A stretch of DNA of 64,000 bases from Hetaerina americana (Eukaryota > Arthropoda > Insecta > Odonata > Calopterygidae). Every line of letters starts with the position of its first letter. The stretch's first letter is position 1. Both the position numbers and the translations under genes were made by a program. The stretch covers positions 13,175,110 to 13,239,109 of the forward strand of contig JAKTNV010000014.1 of NCBI GenBank assembly GCA_022747635.1. The letters run 5' to 3'. Positions 33,641-47,600 of the stretch are shown here, one piece after another. A model generated the notes under the pieces. The model saw nothing but the letters and a program-made list of their open reading frames with translations, did not search any database and was not told the DNA's origin.

Positions 33641-33861
33641 TGATGGCAACGGCAAGTATACAATGAAGAGTGCGCTGAGAAAATGTGGGAGAGGACAAAC
33701 AATGAGGGGATGAGGAAGAGATGGCGAGAGAGATTGAAACGATGGCAGTGGGAAGAGAGGAAAATAGAAAAATTCAGATGATGTAGGAATTCGTAGAACT
33801 GCATGGATTTCATAAGTTTTCAGATTTAAAATTAATAATGATCAAATTCATTTTTATAAGT

Positions 33862-34090
33862 GGCAATGTGATAGTCCAGCACGTAGAGCATTAGTCTTCT
33901 GACCAAAGGGCATGGGTTCGATTCCCGAAGACGCCTCTGGGCACCATCAGATTCACTCAGAGGCACAGGGTAAGGAACTGGCCCTATTACCCAGATGTGT
34001 GAATTTCACACCATTGGGCTCAGTGCTAAATGAGCTCTACCATCACCTATCAACGGACTTTCAGGTTGATAACTGTGATTAAGCTTTTTG
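33862..34090 (+). mobile_element. tRNA-derived SINE
   Basis: The head has TGATAGTCCAGCACGTAGAGC as A-box region and GGGTTCGATTCCC as B box (about 33913-33925), followed by a body with AGGCACAGGGTAAGGAAC. It differs from the other SINE types of the window. Target duplications were not identified. Confidence 0.75.
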
Positions 34091-36794
34091 TTCAAATATA
34101 AGTTAACTCAAACCATTGCATTAACTGGTGGTTCTTATTCAAGCTTTTCTCAGAACATTTTGGTGAAGCTTCCTGGTTTATGATTATGTTCAGAACAGTT
34201 AGCCAGCTGCAAATTCATTCAAGTAACTTATGGCTGGCATCATAAGGACCTGGATATTTTTAAGCTTACTGGAAGCGCCCGGCTGGAAAAGGCATCACTG
34301 CATTCAAGGCGAAAATTCAATGCTGGCCTAAAATTAATGATTTGCTTGGTGTGCTTCACTTTCCCAAGATCAGAGTGTCAAGAAAACCCTGAGGGCATAT
34401 TTACCTATCTCCAGTTTACAATGCAATATGGATGGAACTGTCATGCTAGGGATGCCCCTGTGTATTTAAGACATTATTTAACATTTGACAGCATTTAATG
34501 ATACAAATATTGAATAACCACACAAAATTTATCCATAACTTGCTGGAGTACAATCCTGTTTAGTTTTAATAACTTTAAAACATTTAAAATCATCTACAAA
34601 CATAAGGATTTGTGAATTTACAATATGACCAGGCAGATGATTCTCAAATAAAAATTAAGGAGATAAAGGGGTCCCTGGAGGAACAGCAGGAAACCGAAGT
34701 CTGTTACTAATGAGTGATTTGTTGATTTTTCTGAAATGATGACTTCTATGACCAGCGGAGATTAATTTCAACATTTTAGGAGTATCTAGAAGATGAGCGT
34801 AGCTCATACGTTAGGGGGCCAGTTTTTAGAATTCTTAAGAATTTAGTTTTCAGTCCTTACCTTGACAATTACCAGGATTGCATGTTTTGGAATCATACAT
34901 ATTCTCAACCTATTATTTTGTTTACAAAGGATGATTACAGACTTTCCATTTCAATGATGATAGTCTTTTCACTTCCATTGGGAGAAAGTAGAACAGACAA
35001 AAATTAGCTTACATTATGCAAAACTCTGACCTCTCTTCAGCCAAAACCAACATTTTTCATTATATTATCAAACACAACCTCTCAGAAGTATTGGCACATT
35101 TCCTTTATGATTCATTTTTGGCATCATTAATTTGTAAATTTAAAAGCAGGCAAGACATTGAGGAAAATGGAACTGTATGGTTCATCTTCTAGAAAACGAG
35201 AAAATGTAAAAACATGAAGGCAAGGAATAGAGCCTAACTAAATGGTCTAGTTAAGTAAGATCCTATACACTTCCTCATAATTGCAAATCCATAAGGAAAA
35301 TACATCATTATGTTTGGAGAAGACATACTAGGCAGGTAAACAGCAACTGCATAGGTTTAAAAACTGCTATACTAAGGACTTGGCAAATCTGATTCCATTT
35401 ATCAAAAGATAATTTGAAGTAATGATATTCAGGTATTCAAAAAGCGTACTTGGTAGATACATTCAAAAACAAAATATTTACTGGATTACAATAAGATGAA
35501 GAATATAAACATCACATTTTCTTAGACAGAAATGTGAAAAAATGTGCGTAAAACTTTCCTTAATCAAATTAAATGACAAGGTTTTGCATACATTATCACC
35601 AACAAGCTACTGAATGAACAATAATCAGTTATTACATCATAAATAATGAATCCTTAAACTTTCCATGAAGGCAACCCTAGTTTGAATACTTTTCTGATTA
35701 GCACATTCTCCTTTCCAGGTCACTTCAAAAATGAACTGACTACTCCAGTGCCCAGTTGAAATTTAATACTGCCAACATAGAGTGCACTTGGAAGATATTC
35801 TTATATATTATGAATTTGATTATATTAAGTGAGCATAACAACAGGGACATCAACTTAGCCCTCTTGGCTACACTCATGGAAGCTTCTATGGACCACAATT
35901 CAGTGTGCTGCTAGCACCAAATTTTAAGGTCTGCTGATGAATGAAAAGCTTCTTTGAGTAGAACACAATTACCAAATGAGTGTCAAATGCCATTGATCAT
36001 AAATGGCAATCAAAAAGCTATACATTAGTGTCTAAAGAAGTTCTTCTAATGATTTATCATGCAAAGATATAGTACTTTTTGTTCCATGCAATCACACTTC
36101 TGGGGAAATGCATTTGAAGGCACCTTCTGACGTGTTCTCTGCTCAGAATATATAATTAATTGTTGGTGTTTCTATTTGAGTTCCTCCTGGGAAATTTATT
36201 GTTTAGGCTCTGAACCTTTAAAAATTCCACACCCATTCATACATAAATGCCTGTGAAATATCGTGAAGAAAAATTTACATATCATGAGCATTGCACCATT
36301 TCAAGGAATGATATCCATCTAAATTGGTATACTTTTTCTTAGTGTCAATGAGGTCCTTCATATTTTACCTCAATAACTAACAACCATATTTCAGTGAGTC
36401 AGGGATCTACCTTTGATAATTTTCAGGGTAAACTTAAGGCTCTTTTGCTTGCTGACATTTATGGTCATCTCACTACCAGTCTGACAAACGGTAGCTCTAT
36501 CTAATATGCTCTTTATTACAAATCCATGTATAGCATTTTCTTCAATGATGAATATTCCGTTAATATATGAATGTATGCATGTCTATTGCCAAATAAAGAT
36601 CATATCTTCTGTATAAGGCAATGGAAGAAAAACAAATATGTATAGAAGGAATAATCTCTCTTAATACCATCTAATGCTTAGGTAACTATGAAACTACTAC
36701 AGCTAGTAGATGTGAAAAGCTAGGACTGATGAAAATGCTACATTGGCAACTATCTCTTCATTTTCTTTAAGATCATCTAAAGCAGTCACAATCG
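34091..36794. other. AT-rich intergenic DNA
   Basis: About 2.7 kb without a recognisable feature. Confidence 0.35.
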
Positions 36795-37005
36795 ATATTA
36801 AAATTCGTGATTGTAGCATAGAAATTTCTCTAGGGTCTTCCACTATGTGAGTGTCCATTCTGGCTGACATTTAAATGCTTGGACATCGACCAGAATGGAG
36901 ACTCTCACCCTGTGGAAGATCCAAGAAAATTTCTACCCATATTATGCCAGGAAAGCACCAGATCTTCCTTGAATGTAGTGCTCTACACCAATCATGAATT
37001 TCACA
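36795..37005. repeat. imperfect palindrome, probably MITE-like
   Basis: Arms at about 36800-36870 and 36888-37000 are inverted copies. GGTCTTCCAC...TCCATTCTGG on the left answers CCAGAATGGA...GTGGAAGATCC on the right, and TAGAAATTT / AAATTTCTA continue the pairing. No coding capacity and no defined ends. Confidence 0.6.
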
Positions 37006-38639
37006 GAAGATCAATTATGAATCACCCATTAGAGTGGCAGTTAAAACTATTTCATTACAATCATGATCAGCACATAACAGCCATGATTTTTATCAATCAT
37101 GAACTGTAAAAGTAAGAGCTGTGATTCACATTGGTCACTTCAATTTGGATAGCATGAATTAGATAAGAGCTATTTGTAACCATTATTTTTAATTCAGCAG
37201 CTCATTTGAAATCAAGTTCATATTTACTAACATTTTCACGGCTTCATGATAATTTTACTGATATGCTTCAAGATATCATGACATTCTATCCTGACCTGCA
37301 CATTCAATATGTAAGCACCATGTACTTTTAATCATTTTCCAGTCCTTGTAGAATTTGGCAAGCTGCTCCCATAGTTTATCAATAATCTATGTGCAAAAAA
37401 TCATATGGGCTATGAGATTTTTCATGTGAACTGTTAAGCAATCTATCTATTGCTTGTTTTCAAACTGAGGACCAAAAATATTCCACAACCAGGGCATTGT
37501 TAACGTTTCAAGAATATTCATTCATTTTATTCATTTCAAAAAATTATTTGCACATTATTATCATGGAATTTGTGGGTTGATTTCTTGATGCACTTATTTC
37601 CCAGGGCCAAATTCTATCAGAAACTCCCACAAGATTTTTGGTTAACACACCAGCAGTAATAATATCAACTATATTTCTCCCTACCACTCTCCATTCAATA
37701 TGTATGCCAATACTATTGCAGTGATGCTTCACTTAAGTCATCCCTGATTCCTTAGGAATTTGCATTTTTTTTGCCACACCTCTACATGGAGGGAAAATTT
37801 TTATTTAGATGCTTCAAACAAATTTCAGGAACTGCCATCCTTTCAATAAGAGAAGCTTGATAAGAGCTAGTAAGAAAAGCTAGTTTGCTACTGGACTTTT
37901 TCCTAAATTCCTCCTGACATGGAGTTCTTAAAATTATTAAGCACTAAACTAATTTCAAAATTAATAGAGTGAGGAGCATAAATGCCAAAAGAATCTGAGA
38001 GCAATATCTCTTTGGGAATAATGTATGGGATTTTATATAAACTCTTTTTAACTTACACCAAAATTCATTGGCCAAAATAAATTCCACTTAAAGTGGGAAT
38101 GCAGAGTAATTGGTTGTCAAGAGTGATAGCATCAAAACTGGCATAGAACAAGCAAGATTGAACTGGTACAGAAGTGTCTGCATGCATCAAAACATGATGA
38201 TTTGGATGAGGTGCCTTGCTTAAATAAGTAAAGGCCGAGGATTCTCAAATTTGTTGTCGAGCTGTAATGGCAAAGACTGAAACTTTGACTTCCCAGGTTG
38301 GGGATTGATTTTAAGTCTATTTCTAGATTTCTGAATGTGAGGAGTCCATTTATACCTATGTGTACTTCCAGCAAGTCAGAGAAGCGCATGATACAATGTC
38401 CGAATAGATCAACTATCAAATTTTACCTTGGTTGAATTGCAGAAAGACATTTTAGCTGGGTAGTACTGATGAGACAAAACATTTTACATTGGATCTCATA
38501 AAAGACTGCAAGTGTTTGAGAATGAGCAGGGTTTAGGTGAAAATAATGACAAAAAGTCAAATATGAAATTACCTGAAAAGAATCAATTCTTCAGTTAGGA
38601 AAAAAATATTTTGTATCTGCTGTGTTATGACCCTAATCT
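37006..38639. other. AT-rich intergenic DNA
   Basis: Nothing recognised. Confidence 0.35.
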
Positions 38640-39185
38640 CCTTCGTTCCTTGCACATTCACAAACTTAGTCCAAAGACACTCCTAGAAGGTATCCTTTAA
38701 AATGGCCTGCAAGCTCTGCCATTGCATTCTGTAGTATGTCTTGTCTATTCTCAAATCAGGAGCCTTTAATTGGCATATTTACCTTCAGGAATAACCATAA
38801 GTTGGAAGGAGCCATTTTTTTAGAGCAATGAGCTTGGTGGACCACTGAAATTTTTATTTTTTGCCAAGTAAGCTGGGATGAGGTGCAAAGAATGAGCTGG
38901 ATCAAACTAGTGGCACAACTGGCAATTTTTATCTGAAATTGGGAAATTTACTTCTTTTTAGCTGTTTCATCTTCTGGGCCATATTTGTGAAGCGCAATAC
39001 TATGGCTGTCAAAGAAAAGACGGCACCATCTAGAGTTTGCTCCACACCAGTCACGTTTTTAGAACTCAGGGACAAGGAATGCTTCCAATGTGATGGCTGT
39101 ACTTTACTTCCAGGTGATACCCACACATACATAATCCAAGTCCATTAATCACTGTGTTGAGAAAGAGAATTGACATTGCAAGTAT
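38640..39185 (-). mobile_element. mariner transposase remnant, internally deleted
   Basis: On the minus strand, VINGLGLCMCGY near 39165 corresponds to the VITGDESW..GY block around the first catalytic Asp. It is followed by GSKVQPSHWKHSLS (about 39075-39115) and, in a shifted frame, RLFFDSHSIALHKYGPEDET near 38985 (family pattern FFDxxGIVHxEYxPxGQT). The text then jumps to APSNLWLF, MPIKGS*FENRQDI and LQNAMAEL near 38720-38830, near the C-terminus. The second Asp block is lost. It is a third mariner type in this window. Confidence 0.7.
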
Positions 39186-40044
39186 TCAACGTGACCAAGG
39201 CTAAGTTGAGATGGAATTGTTTTAATACCTGCACAGGAGCATCAGCAAAAATGTTGTATCCACTTGGCATATGATCAGGTTCTGTGAAATAACATGGGCG
39301 GAATACTTGGTAAACCCAACCGTGTCACATGTCCCATACTGCCAAACAACGATCTTCCATTGACAAATTTAAATCTTTCCCAATGGCAGCTACGTTCTAA
39401 GTTGTTTGTGGCCTCCCAGAATGCTGCTCATAGATGTGTGCCTATTTCTGAATCAGTTCAAATGCCCAGTTTTCCACATAACATTATTTCCAAACACCTG
39501 CCGAATCTCATTGCATTAGCTTAAGAATTACCAAGTTCGATGAAACTTGGTGCAGAATACCTGATCAACATCAACATAAGCAAACTGAAAATTTAATGAA
39601 TACATAGTATGGCACCTCAAAAAATTACCAGTAGACATTTCTGGTGAATATTAGGCATGTGAACAAAAGTATTGCTCACCAGAATGGAAGTAGTACCACC
39701 AAAATATCACAGCTTCACATGCTCTCAGGCCCTGCAATTGCTTTTCCCAGAAAAGCTAAGGGGCAAAAAATTTTAAATCAGAATTATAACCACAGTAAAG
39801 AAAAAAAAATTGCTCACGAAAGGGAAATGATTCAATTTAATTTTCAAATGATGTGTGAGCAGCAATTCCCATGGCATAAATCCTCTATTTTTAGTAAGTT
39901 AACCAAAATGCATCAAAGACTTTCTTGCTCACGTCAACCCCAATAAACCTCAGCTCAGGAAATTACTCATTTTATTGCATTAAAACATATAACCCAAAAG
40001 CTTTAAAAAAAACGGCCAAAATGATGGAAACTGTGTGAAATATG
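39186..40044. other. intergenic DNA
   Basis: Nothing supported. Open frames at 39294-39524 and 39644-39946 have no recognisable motif. Confidence 0.35.
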
Positions 40045-40265
40045 TAGGATCTTAATGATTAAGCAGTTCAACGAACTGTTGGAGATGTCGCGACAGTAAC
40101 TTTTATCATATTCATCCACTCATATGCATTAAAATACATACATTTCAATCATTCGCCCTAACTGGGTTTCGAATTCGATTCCCTCTATGTCCGGCCGAGT
40201 GCTTGGTCCAGTTAAGCTACTTAGGCATCCTGTAAACTCCGAAATTTCGAATTTTTGTGAAATGA
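40045..40265 (-). mobile_element. tRNA-derived SINE, same family as 54311-55151
   Basis: On the minus strand an AAATTTCGGAGTTTACAGG leader precedes a tRNA-like head GTAGCTTAACTGGACCAAGC with a B-box-like part. The body follows with TTTTAATGCATATGAG, AAAAGTTACTGTCGCGACAT and CTCCAACAG. The same blocks occur in the complex at 54311-55151. Confidence 0.7.
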
Positions 40266-42680
40266 ATTTTGAATTCAACTATAGTTCGAAAGATTTAACA
40301 AAATAGAATTTTGCATGTAGGCTACTTTTGCTCACGCTTAAATGTATGGCTGATGATAGCTACCAGCGAGTAGTAGGACTCCATTCCGTGCCAAGAAGCT
40401 TTTCAAGGCGTTAACTTTTTAAACCGTATTAATAGTAATATTTTTGTCCACTGAACAGACATAGCATGTATGTCAGGGAGACGTCAAGCACAAAGTAGAG
40501 TACAAAATTCAGGTATACTTCAACACGATGAACATACTTGAAAAAGAACATATACAATAGTCTGTAATGAAAACAATTCGCTACAATTGCTAGTCATAAA
40601 GAAATTCATTCAATGAATAAATACCCTTGATTTAAATTGGCTCAATTTTAAAGAAAATTAATATACTATATGTTTATCAGAAGTTGCTTTGGTTGGTCCA
40701 ATTCCGTATAGTAATCTAATTTCTTCAACGCCTTGTGTCATAAGTGATGTTTGCAGAGGCAAACGGGTATGAACCGGCAATGATAATGCCTAACAAAGTA
40801 CTACCAAAGATGGTCTTGTTTCGCGATTTCAAATCAGACTGCATTATCTACCACAAGCTACCCATGATAACAAATTGCTAACGAAGAACTAAGGGAACGC
40901 ATGAAAATGTAGATAAAACAAAATAATTCTGTGAACAAATGATTTGCGCCAGCTGTTTTTCGATTGCGAGTGTTACTTTCAATGGCATTGATTGAAAGAA
41001 AATGTTTTTTGCCGACCTTCGATCAACTTGGATCGACTTTTCTGTTATCCCTAATTCTTCCGCGGGGAATGGCATCGGTCGTTACTGATGTCGCTAGCCA
41101 TTACCGGCGGCTTCTACGGAATAACTACGGATGCCATTTTAGGATGCCGTTCGTAGAATAGCATCGTGCGACATGCGAATAACGGAATAACCTCCCTGGT
41201 CCACCTTCCTTTGAAATTTATTGCTACCCCTATTTAGTCCATTTTCTAGCTGTTATGCGTGGAAGGATGGCCTCTGCATATATTTTCTGTGACATTACAT
41301 AGGCCGCAGCTGATGATTTACTCAGCGGACAGCAACATTTTTAACGCAGCATCGTAAGCTACTTCCTTCGTCTCCGTCAGCGAACCGAACGTTCCAGCTT
41401 ACAGGGCTGCCGATGATGAAATAAATGTAAAATCAATAAAACTTGCAACGGACACACATCAACACCGTGCTTCCTCACATTTGGCGGGAAATATGAAATA
41501 AAATAAAATTTTGCAAAATGAATAATTTGAACAAATAAACTATGACCATTCTTTATGAAATAGTCCTTGTCGGAATACCTAACCTCTTAATTTTTGTATA
41601 TTTTCCAATATAAAGCTACAATGAAATTTCATCGATAGTCGATAACGTATTTGTATTTCCTGAATGCTAACATTTAAATACGCAATGTGGTAGGCCTATA
41701 AGGCTAACTAACATGTATCCAAATGCTCAACCATAGACTAGGACTCCAAGGAATAACTTCAAAACCCAAAGTGAGTTCATCTCTTTACCGAAAGTGGGAC
41801 TTTCTATCATTGAATGTTTAATATAATATGTTTATCGCGTGGATATCTATGCTACAGGGGAAATACAGACAAGTTAATTGAAGCAAATTTCGTTTCTCCG
41901 TTGTATTGCTTCGGGGAAACGAGGTAAAAGTCTTTTTTTTCCAAAAAGAAATTTTTATCCGTGAATCCTTGAATCAGAAACCAAATTGGTGGCCATCCCA
42001 GGGAAAGAGAATCGTGAAGCGAACTGAGGGCCTAAACGTTCAAATTGTTCATAAACCTTGAACAGCAATATGTGAATGGTAGTTTAACCACCAAAATATA
42101 TTCAACGTGCACATTCCTATCAGGGGAGAAGGATTATTTGCAGATAATGGGAAAAGAAAAATAATTGTTCTTGCATATCTTACAGTGTGGGTGAAAAATG
42201 CCAAATCCCTAAGGAAAACGAGAAAGCAATAAATTCATAAAACCTTGACGATCGGTTAACAGAGGGAAATCAAAAGTACCCTGTGCACAGTAGCTCTCAA
42301 CAAAAATGTTTTAGGAGAGATAGGGATGGAAGATATGCGGCTCACATTCCCGTCAACCCTACCCGCTCACAGCTCACCCTTGACCTCATTTGATGAGGGG
42401 TAAAGGACGCTTCCCAAAAGGCAGCTATCATAGCAGGGAGGGAGCATTTAGAAGGCAGAAATGAGAACAAAAATAATGCAAATTTGAAGGTGATACTTTA
42501 ATTGTTGTAGATAAAACCTAGAGAAAATCGACGGATATATTAATTTGAAATTGTGATACTCCGTTGAAAAACGTCAAATTTAACCTACTGTGCAGTTTGA
42601 AAGTTTTTGGATGAAAATACGCCGGGGAATAAGTGGACATCATGGAGGGAATTTTTCAAGCTTAACACTATCGATGAGCG
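40266..42680. other. intergenic DNA
   Basis: No gene recognised; GC content rises toward 41000-41400 without a supported exon. Confidence 0.35.
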
Positions 42681-43022
42681 ATGGGCCTAGTTGCGATGAA
42701 GCCCGATATTGCCCCGCCACTTACGGTATTCCTCCCGGGAGGAGAGAACTGCCCCTCCAGGCGTGCGACTACCTTCCTCCCCCGCAAGCTGAGGGAGAAC
42801 GGCAGGTCGCTGCAGGCAGGGCAGCTCGAACCCCTTGACCTCACTCCACCCTCACCCCGACGCCTCACTCGTCGCCGCCCCAGAATGTCTCCCACAAAGG
42901 GAGCAGCGCACCGCGCCCCTATGCCAGGCTGGGGAAGAGCAACACGTATGGTGTATTTGCCTACACCTCAAGGTCGACTTAATGACGGAAAAATATCAAA
43001 TATTTCGAACGCGGTGAAATAA
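42681..43022. promoter_or_regulatory. CpG-rich island with overlapping open frames, unassigned
   Basis: The GC-rich block 42690-42930 leaves several frames open on both strands, the longest 113 codons on plus from 42681. None has a motif that I recognise, and their Pro/Arg/Gly bias is what GC-rich DNA gives by chance. It lies about 0.5 kb from copy B of the inverted duplication. It may be a promoter-type island. Confidence 0.3.
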
Positions 43023-43487
43023 ATTAAAATTTCATTGCAATATATATTAAACTCTACGTTAGCCAACAGGAAAAATCATAGCAAGAGCAGGAATATCATA
43101 TAAGTAGCGTCGTCTTTAGACAGGCGTCGCCGCGTTTATTTAGTTTTATTCGAATGTACTCGCTCTGTGGTGTATTTACGTTGTGTACCACAGAGTAAGC
43201 ATTGACTTTAGATTGTTGAAACTTAAGTTCAAAGCATGCAGTTTACTATATATTATTTGAATTCACTACTAATACTACGGAATGAAGATTAAGAGGGTAT
43301 TTTCATTTTTTTGAAGAACTTAATCAACTTTTTACGATCCGGGGGTTATAAAAAAATCTTCAAACAACTTTTTACTGTAAAAATCAGACAGTTAAGATAT
43401 CTAACTTCTTATCTATTATCAATTATTAAGTGTAATTGCAGCAACCAGCAGATTTAAACACTACAAATAGTTTTTACGAAAGTCACA

Positions 43488-44900
43488 ACTATCCTTAGGG
43501 CCTAGGTGGTTCAGACTTCGTCATGCGGTCAGGGCCCCAATTTGAACGTCCATTCCGGCTTCACAAGTGTGGGCCGTTTGAGAGAGTAATCGCCTCTGCT
43601 TCCCAGCCGAGCTGCTTTTACTCCCCGCGAGTGGACGCCCGGGGTGATATACCCCAAGCGCGAAGGAATAACCAACTTTTACAAGACGTTGAAATGTTTC
43701 CAGATGGTCAAATATTTTAAACACATTCGGTGTAGAAGACAAAGTCATCTTTTATACGAGTTCTTGGGGTCTATATTAAGAAAGTAAACCCTATAATCGA
43801 TAAGGTATTTTTCAAGATCGCATGAATTTGGAAGACGCTTAATCGTTGCATGACATTCATATGAAATCCTCTAATTGGCCCGCTTACATATTTTCAGCGC
43901 ACTGAAATACCACTACATGCGAACGTCTTTAAAAATTGATTTCGATCTATATGAAATTGGAAGAATACCATGAGCACACATAAAAGCTACTGATATACGC
44001 ATGCAAATGGAGTTGGTCGTGATGTAGAACTGCCCCTAGGAAGGAAAAGGATCATAATTTCTTCTGTAATTCGGCATATTTGAGGCCGCTGTTGATCGAT
44101 TAAAAGTGTGGATCCATTCTGAGACTCCTCGCCACTCCGCGATCAGCTGCCAGTCGGAGCGACGCGGTCAGGATGGCGGTTCCGCCCGGGTATATTAGAA
44201 TTATACATTTTTTCTGGCACGTGAAAGTATAACATGCGTCACGTAATCATGCTACACTCGTCGTGCAGATCTCATTCGTCTTTCGAAAAACTGTCTGCGG
44301 TCAGTATTAAGAAAGTTATCTGATGTCGAAATGTTACCCTCGGTATTCATTTAAAGTATTGCAATGCAATTGCTAATAAAAATATTAAGTTGCGCGAGTG
44401 TGATAAAATATACGATTGGGTATAGCAAGAAGTGCTTCCCTTCCTATCTATTCATTTTACAACTGGGTAATAGAGGACTAGGGCTAGTTGACTCTCTTCC
44501 GTGCCAATTCAGTATAGTTGGCTTGACCTTGAGACTGGCTCGGCGGATTTCCCACTGCCTGACCTTGGGCAGGCCATTTCCACGTTTTTTCGCCGACTTC
44601 CTTGTTCAGGAATAGTGAGTTTCCTGCGTATCAGAAGGGTTGAAAACTGCACAAAGGGTTAAGGTTTCATGGGGATTAGTTCCCTTAATCATTTAAATTT
44701 TGGCAAATCACTCCATGACATTGCACCTCAAGGCGGAATCTTATGAAAGGAAATTCCCGGAGATTCCGTTCTTTCCCTTATTTCAGTCATGAAACCCCCA
44801 TTCCGAGGCGTCTGGCTTCGTTTACGGAAATTTATCATGTCCAATTATAATTATTTAATGGTTATCTGGCGATCTTTCAGGTGCAACGATTGTATATTTT
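43488..44900 (-). repeat. copy B of the 1.4-kb inverted duplication, CpG-rich
   Basis: Reverse-complement partner of 10150-11597. The near-identical part is 43488-44110, facing the inner side of the 32-kb interval. The diverged outer part runs to about 44900 and still shares ordered blocks such as GATTCCGCCTTGAGGT (44742) and GAAAGATCGCCAGATAAC (about 44880). The 75-codon minus frame 43748-43521 and the 65-codon plus frame 11320-11517 share their first part, but 10 bases are missing between them and their ends differ. Confidence 0.85.
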
Positions 44901-47600
44901 ATCAATGTGACATCAGCACCTATAATTCACTAATTGGATTGGATAATGGACCCCCACTTATTACCAAACGTTTGTCATTAAGTTTTACAACATCATTATT
45001 GTGTGTTCCGTGGAAGTATAGAATCTCCGTTAAGTCTCCTGTATCGTTACATTGGCCACAGCTGACAATTTAATTAGGTAAAAATAAATATGCAATCCAG
45101 CTTTACATGTTACCACAACTCTTGCTATTAGTGAACTCGGAATGTTTTAACTCGGAAACTGCTACTGCTAATGTATTGATGGGAAAAAAATCAATGAAAC
45201 TTGCAACTCATAAGTTTGATTATTTTTACACAGTAAGCAAACATATAATTCAATTTTTGCCCAATAAATCAGGTGAAAGGTTTATGACGACTTAGTTAAT
45301 CATTCTTCATACTAAATTATCACAAACTAAATGCTGTCAAAGTTCCAAAATTTTTTAGTAGTCCTGATTTTCAAAGATGACTAGCCACACAATCTCTCTC
45401 CATTAAAATTACTATCATGTGCCTTTCTCTTGGGCTATGGACATTATTCGATAATAAGCTCCACAACTACATGAATATTTAATCTAACGTGATTAGGTAC
45501 ATAAGTTTTTCTTTACTACAATTGTTGTGCCGTCAATGTCCCAATGTTATCTATTTAGGATTGCCAACATCGATCAGCCACAAGGTTTGGGCACTCAAAA
45601 TGCCTATAAATGCCAAAAAGGACCTTCAGCCCCCGAAATTTAGTAAGAATTATTAATAAACCAAAAAAATTACTCATCCCATTCATTCTAACCCTATATT
45701 TCACAAGTTAAAGTCAAGGAGGGCAGGAGTATACAAGGGAGTGATTGTGCACCCTTCTGAAGCCCTCTTCCATTATGCACAATGATATTTTGTTTTCACT
45801 ACGGAATAAACAAAGCTTTTATCAGGAATTTAGCCTTCCCTAGCTGACGTCATTTACTATCTGCCCAAACCAACATTCATGTGCTTCCATTATTTTATCA
45901 CTTGAAGTCATGGTACCCATTTTTTTGGCATTATCAATGTTAATAAAATTTCAACTGTAGCCTCATTTCACATTTGACAGATAATTAGGCACTTAGCCTG
46001 CTAAAATTAGGACTTCAGAGATTCTCAGCTCCAAATTATGATTTTATAAGAAAAAGTCATGTGCTAACCTTGTGCAGATTAAATGACTCGGGAACTAAGC
46101 ATCTTGCAATTGCTATGAAAGAAATTATATTATTATAAATTAATTCATAGAACCTCTTTATAAAGTCCTAAATTTCAAAAATTCTTAATTTTTTCATTCA
46201 TATTTGTACAAATAATTTTGCTAGTACAAAGGGCAACACATAATCCCATGTTTTTTGGTGTGGGGGGTTGAAATGTAGTGGAAATTGAAAACCAACATCT
46301 CCATACTGCAAGATGCATCAACTCATTCAAAAGTTCTTTTGGAAGAATTTAGCTTGTTCACATAATTGATTTATACATCTAAACAGAAATTCTTAGTGAT
46401 TCTCCAATGCTCACAAGCCAAACTATTTTAACATCATATTTCCCAAAAATTCACCAAATTTTTCAGAAAACAGGTATGCCTAACTCTGGGAACTTTCCTA
46501 TATTGGGGAAAGATAAGTTTATGACCAGAACTTATATTACAAATTAACATTTATTTATGCACAAATATATAGTACATCCACAGTTTCTGATGTGACAATA
46601 AGATTAAAATGAAATAGAGAATGCAGGTAGCCATATAATCACAGAGGAAGTGCAAACCTTAATAAAAACTTGTGTTTTCTTCTGGAAGGAAATCCTATTT
46701 TTTTGTGTTGAGGCCAATGATGGACTAAAATTCCTGGACTTTAAGCATTGTTTTCATGTATGGTTATATAATAAAAAGATATATATGTACTTTGGATGAA
46801 TTATTAAAAGCATACTCTATTATTCCTTGGGCAATATTGTCTTAGAATATGAGACAACCTGTAACTGGTAATGTACAGCTATTGATTTAAATGTATTATT
46901 AAAAGTAGCACAAAACAAAAACATTTTCAATCTGTTGTCCTTCAACAATGCAATTCTAATTCCAAAATCACGTCATCTTACCAACATCCTCTGCACCCCA
47001 AAATATGGTTACTTGCAATTGCTGATACATATTAAGACTTGATAAATGCAAAATTTCCCGTACAAATTGTAATTATTGAATCCCATTGTTAACCCTTAAA
47101 AATGCAAAGCCCATTTTAAGCAATTACTACGAAATGTCATTTCATTCCTACATTTAATGTAAATAAGGCTTACTTTATCATAATGGTAACAAAAAAAATG
47201 CCCTGTCCTCCATAAGCCATAGAAGTCATAAAGCAACGCTGATTAAGCAAACTATTTTGACAAACAAGTTTGAAACTGGATTATCTCACTTAAATGTGAC
47301 AACTCTTGAACCTCTTTCCCTGCTAGCCTCTTCCCTCAAGCACCTTATTTACATTTGACTCTCATCTCCATTTAAAAACACAAAAGACCAATATCCCATT
47401 TGTATCCTTCACATTTTGATGTTTACACAAGTTTGTCACTCTCTCCCAAAAGGGCTGCAATGGTCACAAGGGAAAGTTTGCAGAGAAAATGCCGCAAAGT
47501 CACATGTGCACTCCTGATATTATACTTGGCCACCTGATGTCAACTTCGAAAAATGGCAACTGCACTATATACTTTTCAGTTATACCAAAAAATATGGCCA
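44901..47600. other. AT-rich intergenic DNA
   Basis: No feature supported. The left limit of the calsyntenin transcript lies somewhere here or to the right. Confidence 0.35.

Noticed and set aside
42590..43022. Protein-coding exon in the GC-rich block
   Set aside because: Several overlapping frames on both strands, no motif, and residue bias typical of GC-rich non-coding DNA.
10150..44900. Giant Polinton/Maverick-type element bounded by long inverted repeats
   Set aside because: No polymerase, integrase, protease or capsid-like frame lies between the repeats, and the unequal divergence along the repeats does not fit terminal repeats.
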